From assembly GCA_949130495.1 (NCBI GenBank), contig OX422221.1, positions 478,225,159 through 478,289,158 of the forward strand: a DNA stretch of 64,000 nucleotides. The letters are read 5' to 3'. Within the stretch, counting starts at the first letter, position 1; each line of letters starts with the position of its first letter. This document shows, one piece after another, positions 11,081 to 20,487 of this stretch. The position numbers and the translations under genes are program-made. This DNA comes from Sambucus nigra. Taxonomy: Eukaryota > Streptophyta > Magnoliopsida > Dipsacales > Adoxaceae. A model generated the notes under the pieces. That model was not told the DNA's origin and ran no database searches. It saw only the letters and a program-made list of their open reading frames with translations.

Positions 11081-11380
11081 TTAGCGAAGTACCTCAGCAG
11101 CAGTAGGAGAAAGAATGGGAGTCACCACGGGGGCCATAATGGTAGAAACCGTTGAAGGCGGGCTCATTGCCTCAGCTGAAGAAGCTTCAACGATAGGCAA
11201 ACTTCCCTCTCCAGTATAGGGTACTAAAGCCAACATGGGCGCATCATTGGAAGAAGGCGTTGGACCTTCAAGAGATGCCCCAACGAGAGCAGTAGCACCA
11301 ACCTGGGTCTGGGAAGCGAAAAGGCCACTAAGAGCAAAGGGTGGAGAGAGACTTGGAGAAAGCTGGAAATGTAAAACCAA
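11081..11380 (-). CDS. internal segment of the E2 antisense gene
   Basis: An open minus-strand segment rich in A, S, P and T (for example VSTIMAPVVTPILSP). Its upstream side has an acceptor-like TTTCCAG near 11362, where the coding character begins, so the exon probably starts near 11363. The composition fits a low-complexity linker in the antisense gene. No domain was recognised; membership in the gene is inferred from strand, position and lack of stops. Confidence 0.4.
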   Translation of the reverse strand: MVLHFQLSPSLSPPFALSGLFASQTQVGATALVGASLEGPTPSSNDAPMLALVPYTGEGSLPIVEASSAEAMSPPSTVSTIMAPVVTPILSPTAAEVLR

Positions 11381-11589
11381 GTGTTAGACATAAGGAGCAA
11401 ACAAAAAAGAATAAGGGGCAGAAATGCATCTAACTTACCCCCATTATGGCACCAAAAAGAGTAACTACAGTGAGGGGTCTTGTTAATACAGGAGGAAGGA
11501 GAATGTTATCTATCAGTGATGCCACTTGCAGCTAAAACGGTCCAACATATTAGAAATGATAAAACAAAACAATGGGACAAATAAAAAAC

Positions 11590-11774
11590 ATGAGACTTGA
11601 CGAGAAATTTAACTCAGGGTCACTCTCTTCGACCACAATGAGGGGCATATGGACCTCTTGCTCGGAGGGTAATTCATAGGAGGATGGAGTAGTTGCCTCT
11701 GGTTGGCTAGACATTTCAGCAGACCCAACGGTGGCAACCCCCGTAGTAGCTTCTTTGACCCATTGGGAGGCCAA
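11590..11774 (-). CDS. internal segment of the E2 antisense gene
   Basis: A minus-strand segment containing SQPEATTPSSYELPSEQEV and an acidic end (VEESDPE), open over about 60 codons. A donor-like GAG/TTAAAT transition follows near 11610, and the frame then runs into hydrophobic, intron-like sequence. It is a low-complexity linker with no recognised domain. It would be another exon of the gene that starts at 25380. Confidence 0.35.
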
Positions 11775-12099
11775 ATGGCGAGAGTAGGTCAGGACTATCG
11801 TGGGGGAACGGGGAGGAGTGGTATCAGCTTGAGAGATACCACAATGCCCCTCCCCCCCTCCCCCCCCCGAAATGGCTTACAAGGGGACTAGGAGGACTAG
11901 AGGGGCTGGGCCTTTCTTCTTCAACTCCCTGTACCAAAGTTATAAAAGAAATAAGTGAATGCAGCTTGCCTTAGAAAAAGGGGAAAAAGAACAAAACATG
12001 CACACATACCTGAGATACAGAGGGAGAACAAGAGGGTATAACAACTGGTGAAGGTGGCGAGGAGGCGACAGCATAAGGGGTAGGGGATGGAGGTACCTC

Positions 12100-12372
12100 G
12101 ATAGCCCGTCTCTTCTGGGACTTAGTACCCAGTGTTTTTTTTCCTTGAGCTTGTTACATCACCACCTTCAAGTACCCTAGACCTCATCCTCCTTTTTGTC
12201 GGTGGCTTAGTGAGATCAACCACGATTGTGGGAAAAGAAATCAAAGTAGGAAAGACGCCAACGCGCCGTTGATACTCGGAATTTATTCTTGCGACTTCAG
12301 CTTCAACCTACCTCCTCAGCTCTTCAGCTATCTCTAGAGATATGGGAGGGGGAACGGAGGCAATAGGAAATC
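12100..12372 (-). pseudogene. antisense-gene segment cut by the E3 insertion
   Basis: Minus-strand coding-like sequence (ISLEIAEELRR, then VEAEVARINSEYQRRVGVFP and VDLTKPPTKRRMRSR) runs away from the E3 insertion point at 12372. It contains one stop, near 12309-12311. The other half of the same exon appears to be at 23486-23790, on the far side of E3. A retrotransposon therefore interrupts the gene within an exon. Confidence 0.55.
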
Positions 12373-12377
12373 CCTCC
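12373..12377. repeat. target site duplication of E3, left copy
   Basis: CCTCC immediately before the E3 terminus TGTGACACC; the identical five bases follow the other terminus at 23481-23485. Five bases is the usual length for gypsy integration. Confidence 0.95.
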
Positions 12378-15370
12378 TGTGACACCCCGACTAATTAAAT
12401 ACCGGGTAGCTACTCCTTTATTAAATTAATTCAAAATGCCAAGTTGGCTCAGTTAATAGCATCACTGTCGAAAACATTTTAATTTTACTAACCACCTAGT
12501 ATTTAAAAAGTAAGTTGCCAAATTTTAATTAAAGTCTGATTAACATGCAACAAGTGTAGTGAAGAAATAAGTAACACCATTCACCATACTGAAGTAAAAC
12601 GACTAACCATCACATAATGTAAATAAAACTGGAGGAAAACTCCTCACTACAAACCCACAACAGAAACAACTAAACTGAATACAGAAATAATACATGCCAA
12701 AGTCTGAAACAAAACTGAAATGTAAAAGATGTATCTAAATAGAAATGGGCAACATGCCCTACAACTGATAGATAGTGACTCTGGAATCCAAAAGATAGAA
12801 GCGTCTACAAGCAATTTCCTGTAGCTTCCACAAATAGCTACAGCTCGTCTCCTGAATGAGTATCCTATGCTTGGTGTCCTTGTGGCTGGGCACCTAAAAT
12901 GGTTTTACAAGAAAAAGATTTGAAAAGAAAACGGGTCAGAGCCCGAATGTGGTGTTATATTTTAAAAACCTGCAAGTGCTTTAAAAATATTTAAAACATT
13001 AAATGCAAAGTACATGTTAGGACGTGCACTCACATGATATTCTCACCTCTCGTCTAACTGTGCACTCCTAACGTAAGTACCCATCTAGAGTGATACAGAC
13101 TACTAGCTACGTGACAACATATCTAGCTAGACTATCATAGGTCCTACCCTTATTACTCGGTTCTCTTAACATAATAACGCTCGTAATTAAGTAGAGGTTT
13201 AACGTAACTCAGATGTTCAATATGCAATATATATATCTATCAGATAACTCGTTATATTTCTCGAAACAATACCGTAATTTTATTCACATCATTAACATGA
13301 AGGTTCTCATTAATTAAGTGTATATTATTCACATCATAAGTATACATTATAAGCACCCCGAGAACTAAGCTGCGGTGCACACATACTCTGCTATCCATCC
13401 CGGTACATCACGTACATAAGGATTACATATTCCGAATCTCTCAGGAATAGTTCACAGATAACAACATCACAAATAATGGAGGCGAACACAGTCACATCAC
13501 ATAGGTCACGCACATACCTATGCTCCTACGATCAGCGGACTTATTAATATCCCAATAAGTCTTTCTATGACCTATGTTCATCAAGGTAACCAGTCTAAAT
13601 CCGGGCAACACAAGGATTAGAGGGCCCTAAGCGAACGCAAACCTCCCGTGATAGCAAGTATGGTAGGTATGTCATACACACAATTCATATACCCATACTA
13701 AGTAAACACACATCTTAGTAATTCCGTAGTTTAATCGTAGTACATATCGCATTCTCGTACTAACTTATAATTATCTACACTTATTTTATTCCGGTTTATC
13801 ATCATACGCGCCATAATTGATTCTCACGTCGTAGTAGATACTCACGTCTCAACCTAAACGGTTCATTGAATTAAATCTCTCGTATATAAATTTACTCCTC
13901 GCAATAACCCAAAAGTCCCAAATCTATCCTTACATCATCAAAGGAAGGTTATCTATATCCTCGAACAAGTTTACGGGACTCCAAAAATCAAAACAGTCCA
14001 AAAAGGACCAGACTGTCAACTCGTTAGAAGTCTCGTTCGAACGAGACTGTTCGAACGAGATTCCTCTGTCAACTCGTTAGAAGTCTCGTTCGAACGAGGC
14101 TGTTCGAACGAGATTCCAGTTCGTTCGAACGAACTGTACCTTCTAACGATATCTCGCTCGAACGAGATATCGAATGAAATCCCTTTTCGTTAGCAGCGAC
14201 TGGTCAACTCGTTAGAAGCTCGTTCGAACGAGTTCGTTCGAACGACCTGGGTAGGGGCTTCTAACGAGCTACCAGATTCGTCCCAGATTTTCTAAGTTAC
14301 GTTTCTCACCATTTTTAACACCTCAATCCTTCTCCAAAGTTCGTTCTAACAGAGTTTTAAGTCCTCTAATCATACTACAACATGCTAAGGTCATATACTA
14401 ACATCTTTTAATACATTAATGCATCCGAAACATCATTAAATCACAAGATTTTATACTTTTCCCCAATTTTTTCAAGAACATGAACCCTAGATATATATCA
14501 TCATCAAATCTCAGAATTTAATCCGTTTTAATTTCTTCTAATCACCATTATCATGAGAATAATCATCTACCTATCATTCTACATGCAATTCTCTTCAAAT
14601 TATTCAAGTTCTAAACTCCAAACTACATGGGTTTTCAAATTTCACCAAGAACAAACACGAAATTCGAATTTTTCTAACGTGGGAAGAACATTCTCTGAAA
14701 TTAAATGGAATAAAGTCACTTGCCTTGGTTGGATTTCGGATTTTGGTGTTGGTTTGGTGAAGATTTCTGCAGAATTCCCTCTCTCCAAGCTTCTCCTCCA
14801 ATGGTGGCTTAAGGTGGCTAGGGTTTTCTTTGGGAGAGTTTGTAAACCTAATGATAGCCTCCGTAGCTTAATGGGTTAATATGGGTTGGTTAGTGGGTTT
14901 AGTGGGTTAAATACACATCAGATTAAAACTCCCAATTTTCGTCACTTTTAATTCCTCAAAATGTAAAATTACCAAAATACCCTTTAACTTGCCGGTATGG
15001 CCTAAAAATACCCTGGGACCCAAACTACTCCCCCGGCTAGTGTTTTCTGACTATCTCGACCCTTCCGGACGCGTTGGCGCACTCAAAACGACCATACGGT
15101 TTATAGATTTTAAATTCACTTTTTATAATCAAAATATTTCACCGTGACGCGGCGGTCCCACGCGTCTCAATTTAATTTCTAAAATGCCGTACATAAATCT
15201 CACGACGACTTTCATAATTCCAGATTCATATAAAATCATATATGCACATAATCAAATACCAACTCACATCTCGTTAGTATTTATAACCCAGATTAATTTC
15301 CAATTAATACAATACGCATTTAATTAATTAATCCCAAAAATAAATATAGCCAAAAGTACGGGGTATTACA
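12378..15370 (-). repeat. 3' LTR of E3
   Basis: 2,993 bp. On the minus strand it starts TGTAATACCCCG at 15370 and ends TGTCACA at 12378. It contains the palindrome cluster at 14021-14270 and, downstream of that on the minus strand, a TATA-like TATATA at 13883-13888. The plus-strand 108-codon frame within it recurs in the other LTR and is not considered a gene. Confidence 0.95.
14021..14270. repeat. palindrome cluster in E3 3' LTR
   Basis: A cluster of perfect and near-perfect palindromes built on TCGTTCGAACGA, including TCTCGTTCGAACGAGA at 14031-14046 and a second full copy about 60 bases on. ATATCTCGCTCGAACGAGATAT lies near 14150, and GTTAGAAG / CTTCTAAC arms flank several units. The cluster is rich in CpG. 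It sits about 130-380 bp upstream of the TATA-like sequence on the coding (minus) strand. Bases 14021-14046 are identical to 51422-51447 and 57289-57314 in the LTRs of E7. Confidence 0.9.
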
Positions 15371-15383
15371 TACTCCCCCCCTA
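15371..15383 (-). promoter_or_regulatory. polypurine tract of E3
   Basis: On the minus strand AGGGGGGGAGTA directly abuts the start of the 3' LTR. This is the expected primer for plus-strand DNA synthesis and fixes the LTR boundary. Confidence 0.9.
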
Positions 15384-15412
15384 ATAACTGAATTTCGTCC
15401 CGAAATTCGAAA

Positions 15413-16860
15413 CTAGAAAGTACCTGCTAAAAATAACTCTGGATAACATTCGCGCATCTCATCCTCGCGCTCCCATGTGGACTCCTCGATATTGTGACGT
15501 CGCCACTGAACACGCACTAACGGAACTATCTTTGACCGCAGTTTCCTCTTGCTTCGGTCCAAAATAGCAATCGGCCCCTCCTCGTAGGAGCTATCAGGCT
15601 GGAGATCGATGTCCTCCACAACAATGTGAGAATGAGACAAATTATCTCTAAGGTATTTCCTTAGCGAGGAAATATGAAACACATCGTGAATCCGATGCAA
15701 ATGCTCCGGTAACCCGAGTCTATACGCAACCGGTCCGATTCGCTCAATAATAGGAAACGGCCCCACATACCTCGGTGCCAACTTCCCCTTCTTCCCGAAA
15801 CGCATAATCCCCTTCATAGGAGATACCCTGAGCAAAACCTGGTCCCCCACTTGGAACTCTCTGAAATATCTCTTCACATCAGCATAGCTCTTCTGCCTGT
15901 CTTGAGCTACCCGAATGCGACTTCGAATCAACTCAATCCTTGTCGAGGTATCCTGAATCAATTCCGGCCCAAGAAGTCTATACGCAACCGGTCCGATTCG
16001 CTCAATAATAGGAAACGGCCCCACATACCTCGGTGCCAACTTCCCCTTCTTCCCGAAACGCATAATCCCCTTCATAGGAGATACCCTGAGCAAAACCTGG
16101 TCCCCCACTTGGAACACTCTGAAATATCTCTTCACATCAGCATAGCTCTTTTGCCTGTCTTGAGCTACCCGAATGCGACTTCGAATCAACTCAATCCTTG
16201 TCGAAGTATCCTAAATCACTTCCGGCCCAAGCAGTTTGTTGTCCCCCACCTCTAACCAACATGCTGGGGAACGACAAGGCCTACCGTACAATGCCTCAAA
16301 CGGAGCCATGCCAATAGTGAACTGATAGGAGTTGTTGTAAGCAAACTCCACCAGTGGAAGGTACTGCTCCCATCCACCCCCGAAGTCAATAATGCACATG
16401 CGTAGCATGTCCTCCAACATCTGATTCGTGCGCTCAGTCTGCCCATCGGTCTGCGGATGATAAGCCGTACTCAACCGCAATTCCGTGCCCATTGCCTCCT
16501 GGAAACTCTCCCAAAACCTCGAAACAAATATCTTGTCTCTGTCAGACACGATATTTAGGGGCACACCGTGAAGTCTCACAATCTCTGAAATGAAGAGTTG
16601 GGCATACTGTCCCGTAGTGTAATCAGTCTTAACGGGTAAAAAGTGAGCGACCTTGGACAATCTGTCCACAATTACCCAAACGGAGTCGTGACCCCTCTGC
16701 GACGTAGGCAACCCCGTAATAAAGTCCATGGATATGCTCTCCCACATCCACACCGGGACCTCCAACGGCTGTAACAATCATGCCGGTCTCTGATGATCCA
16801 CTTTTACAAGCTGACAAGTGGCGCATTTCGAAACAAACTCAGCGATATCTCTCTTTATAC
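15413..16860 (-). pseudogene. integrase region of E3 gag-pol, with duplicated GPY/F module
   Basis: Minus strand, last part of the polyprotein. The zinc finger ends with CATCQ near 16800. Catalytic residues are seen in SMDFITGLP (about 16730), SDRDKIF (about 16540) and TDGQTERTNQ (about 16440). The GPY/F module follows, twice: an in-frame 258-bp tandem duplication (15718-15975 and 15976-16233) repeats KRYFREFQVGDQVLLRVSPM through RIGPVAYRL. A chromodomain-like tail ends the frame at 15413 (VRVQWRRHNIEESTWERED). Stops are a TGA at 16778-16780 and a TAG at 16211-16213. The second lies in one duplicate only; the other keeps CAG at that place. The enzyme would insert the cDNA and, through the chromodomain, favour marked chromatin; this copy is disabled. 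Confidence 0.9.
15718..16233 (-). repeat. 258-bp in-frame tandem duplication in E3 integrase
   Basis: Two adjacent 258-bp copies (86 codons each) start at GTCTATACGCAACCGG, at 15718 and at 15976. About six substitutions separate them, comparable to or slightly more than the LTR divergence. Phase is kept, so the duplication itself does not break the frame. Confidence 0.95.
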
Positions 16861-19147
16861 CGCTCCACCAATACTGCCTTCTCATGTCTTGGTACATTTT
16901 GTCCCCTCCGGGATGTACCGCGAACCGAGAGCCGTGCGACTCTGCCATCACATCGTGTCTCAATTCCTCTCCTTCCGGAACTACCAATCTCCCATTAAAG
17001 CGCAATCCCCTGTCTGAACTAACGGTATAGGACTCGGCTCCCTCTGCTAGTAACCGAACTATCTGTTCCTGACAGAACGAGTCATTAGCCTGTGCCCGTA
17101 GTACCTTCGTGACAATCTGCGGTGTAACGGTCATCACAGACATGAATGATCGGGCCACTGCATCCTGGTGTCCCAATTCCTTCCACTTAGCCTTCCACAC
17201 CTCTGCCACCTCATCTGCTGGCCTTCGGCTCAACGCGTCTGCCACCACGTTAGCCTTACCCGGGTGGTACTGGATGTCGAACTGGTAGTCTTTCACAAAT
17301 TCAAGCCACCTACGCTGCCGCATATTCAACTCTTTCTGCGTGAATAGGTACTGTAGGGACTTGTGGTCTGTGAACAGTTGGAACTTCTCCCCCAAAAGGT
17401 AGTGTCTCTAAATCCGTAGGGCAAATACCACTGCCGCCAACTCCAAATCATGCGTGGGGTAATTCTTCTCATGAGGCTTAAGCTTACGGGAAGCATAAGC
17501 TATGGCCTGTCTCTCCTGCTGTAATACACCTCCCAGTCCTTACAAAGACGCATCGGTGTAAACCAAATACTCAACTCCCGGTCTCGGCAATGCTAACACA
17601 GGTGCTGAGGTCAACTTGTCCTTCAATTCATCGAATGCCAACTGACAGGCATCACTCCAAATGAACGGCACACCTTTACGAGTAAGATGTGTCAAAGGAC
17701 CTGCTATCTTCGAAAATCCCCGAATAAACCTCCTGTAGTATCCTGCTAGACCCAAGAAACTACGAATCTCCGTTGGTGTCGTGGGCTGTCCCCACTCCCT
17801 CACCGTTGATACTTTCCCCGGATCAACAGATATTCCCCGGTCGAAAATGATATGTCCCAGAAACTGGACTTCCTTCAGCCAAAACTCGCACTTCTCATAT
17901 TTTGCATACAACTCATTCTGACGAAGTGTCTGCAAAACCTGCCTCAAATGCTCGGCGTGCTCCTCCTCTGTCTGAGAGTAAACCAGAATGTCATCAATGA
18001 AGACAATGACAAACTGATCTAGGAAATCCCTGAAAACTCTGTTCATCAAATCCATAAACACTGCTGGAGCGTTGGTCAAACCAAAAGGCATAACCCGAAA
18101 CTCGTAAGAACCATATCTCGACAAGAACGCAGTCTTCGAGACATCCTCCTCCCTGATACGCAACAGATGGTATCCCGATCTCAAATCAATCTTCGAGAAG
18201 AAAGAAGCTCCTCTCAACTGGTCGAATAAGTCATCGATTCGAGGCAACGGATACTTATTCCGTATCGTGACCTTATTCAACTCTCGGTAGTCCACACACA
18301 ATCTCAGTGAACCGTCCCTCTTCTTCACAAACAGAACTGGAGCGCCCCAAGGTGAGGTACTCCTGCGAATAAAGCCCTGACCTAACAGCTGCTCTATCTG
18401 ATCCCATAACTCCCTCATCTCAGTTGGAGCCATACGGTACGGTGCGCGTGCTATAGGTCTCGTACCCGGTAACAAATCTATAACAAAGTCTATCTCTCGA
18501 CTGGGTGGTAAGCCTGGTATCTCCTGAAACACATCTGAATACTCCCTGACAACCGGGATCGAATCTAAAGGAATCACAACCTCCTTAGAGGTATCCTCCT
18601 CTATGTAATACATATGAGCGGTCGATCCTCCCTCTGGGCGAGGCATCGCCACTATAAACATCTCTTGCCCCGGAATAGCAAAGACAATGCTCCCGCTGAA
18701 GCAATCAATCATGGCCCGATAAGCTACGAGCCAATCCATACCGATAATCACATCATGAACATGCATGTCTAACACTAACATGTCTGCAGGTAATACCAAA
18801 CCACCAATCACTACCACCACTCCCCGGCATATAAAGAAAATAAGTGACCCACTCCCCAATGGTGAGTTGACACACGTCACTGTGCTCTCTGCCGTAGCTA
18901 ACAATCCTAAAGCTTTCGCGAAGTGTGTAGCTATAAAACAGTGTGTAGCACCCGTATCAAATAATACCCGACCAATAGTGCCATGGATAGGAAACGTACC
19001 CTCAATCGTGGGCGGTGCCTGTGGAACTGCAACCTGGTGGACGTTGTAGACACGTCCATACTGTAGCTGCCCCTGCTGAACTGGGACTGCTGGAATGGGT
19101 GGCAATGCTTCCATCTGTGGCGGTGTGGGAAGAGAGGCGGGAAACAT
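16861..19147 (-). pseudogene. protease, reverse transcriptase and RNase H of E3 gag-pol
   Basis: Minus strand. The protease active site DTGATHCF lies at about 18958-18935. RT follows: [20 protein letters not shown] near 18290, [13 protein letters not shown] near 18180, [10 protein letters not shown] near 18080 and the catalytic FIDD near 17995. The connection and RNase H begin with [12 protein letters not shown] and YTDAS near 17550. RNase H continues after a TAA at 17540-17542 and a TAG at 17408-17410 to DHKSLQYLFTQKELN and ALSRRPADE near 17215. All pieces share one frame with gag and integrase. Apart from these two stops the domains look well preserved, and the RT retains its catalytic aspartates. 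Confidence 0.9.
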
Positions 19148-20305
19148 AGGCCTCTGTGGCTCCTGGCGGGCACCCTGCTGCTGTTGCTGTGGGGCCCTAC
19201 CCCTATCAGGACAATCCTGTCGCTTATGGCCAGTCTTGCCACAAATAAAGCACTTCCCTGGGAAGTTCCCTCCTTTCTGTCCCTGCTATCCCCGGCCCTG
19301 GTGGCCGTTACCGTTCCTCCCTTGGCCCTGCTGGCCCTAGTGAAACTGCTGCCCATTCTGCCCCTGTTGGCCCTGATGGCCGTTTGGACCCTGATGGCCC
19401 TGACGGAAACCTCCCTGTCCCTGTCTGTAGTTCCCTGACTGGAACCTCTTGTTATCCCCCTGCTGGGAGCCCTGCTCATTCTGTCTCTGCCCCTGACTAG
19501 ATTGTGCCCCGCTGGCACCATGTCCTCCAGTCCTGCCCGGATGGCTAGACTCCCCTGACCTCTTACCCTCGGCCATTTGAAAACGGTGGTCCTGGCAGTG
19601 TAACAATGCAGCATTAACCACATCAGAATAAGTGGACAACGATAGGTTCCCTAGCAGATGCTGACGGATCCTCCAAGTCAACCCGTCCGTGAACTTCTCA
19701 ATTTTCTTCTTCTCTGTTGGTATCTCGTCTGGAACGATGTTCAACAGATTAGTGAACTCGGCCTCATACTCGGCCACTGTCTTACCCTCTTGCCTCAGAC
19801 TCATCAATCTCCTCCTCATTTCCGTATGAACAGCTGACAGAAAGTACTTGCGGTCGAACCGCACCCAGAACTCCTGAATCGTGAGAGTATCCCTCTCCTC
19901 CATGGTGGTAATAGATTCCCACCACTGTAGCGCAGATCTAACTAGCTTGAAAGTAGCTAGCACCTGCTTCTGAACATCTGTGCACTCATACATCCTTAAG
20001 TGCCTCTGCATATCCTTCCTCCATTGGCTCGAGACTATCACATCTGAGCTACCTGCAAACTCTGGCGGATGCGCTTTCTGAAAAGCGTCACGTACACGCT
20101 CCCAAGCAGACGGGAATGCATTAACCTGTACTGGCGCGAAAATCGGCGCCTGAGGTGGTGTCTGCTGAACAACGGTAATGGAGGCATTTACCGCTTGGGC
20201 TACTATAGCTGCAACCTCAGCGGCGTTCATCATGCCCTGAACTGGAGCGGGCTGGGGTTCGGGCGTTGCATCCCTGGGAACTCGTCGTGCACGTCGTGGA
20301 TGCAT
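19148..20305 (-). pseudogene. gag of E3 gag-pol
   Basis: The start is the minus-strand ATG at 20305 (MHPRRARR); the frame is open to a TAG at 19337-19339. The gag core (HPPEFAGSSDVIVSSQWRKD; REEFWVRF-like region; MSLRQEGKTVAEYEAEF) is followed by a glycine/glutamine-rich linker. The linker carries a second stop, TAG at 19286-19288. A CCHC knuckle ([14 protein letters not shown], about 19253-19212) precedes protease in the same frame. Both stops are at positions where a glutamine CAG is the simplest ancestor. Gag would package element RNA in cytoplasmic particles. Confidence 0.88.
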
Positions 20306-20487
20306 CTGAAATAAGAACAACGTTTATAAGTTCACGGTTATAAACTTAATATAGCTGAAGAACGAAGCATACACAAAAAGAGTACAACAGTCCTAAAATA
20401 TAGGGCTCTATATCAAAGAAACGTAGCGGAAACATAATAAGCCGTCAGATCCTAAAGGACACTAGAACCTGATGCTCTGATACCACT
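20306..20487 (-). other. leader of E3 between PBS and gag
   Basis: About 180 bp between the 5' LTR and the gag ATG on the minus strand. It contains the primer site (20474-20485) and otherwise A-rich untranslated sequence. Confidence 0.7.
20474..20485 (-). promoter_or_regulatory. primer binding site of E3 (initiator tRNA-Met)
   Basis: On the minus strand TGGTATCAGAGC lies two bases inside the 5' LTR. It is the standard plant sequence complementary to the 3' end of initiator methionine tRNA and defines the 5' side of the element. Confidence 0.95.

Noticed and set aside
14553..14879. 108-codon plus-strand frame, repeated at 22663-22989
   Set aside because: It lies within both LTR copies of E3, is antisense to the element and carries ordinary LTR substitutions; no domain is recognisable.
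18931..19623. 230-codon minus-strand frame overlapping E3 gag and protease
   Set aside because: It is in a different frame from the gag-pol polyprotein; the knuckle, DTG and other motifs all lie in the polyprotein frame, and the apparent methionine start is an alternative codon.
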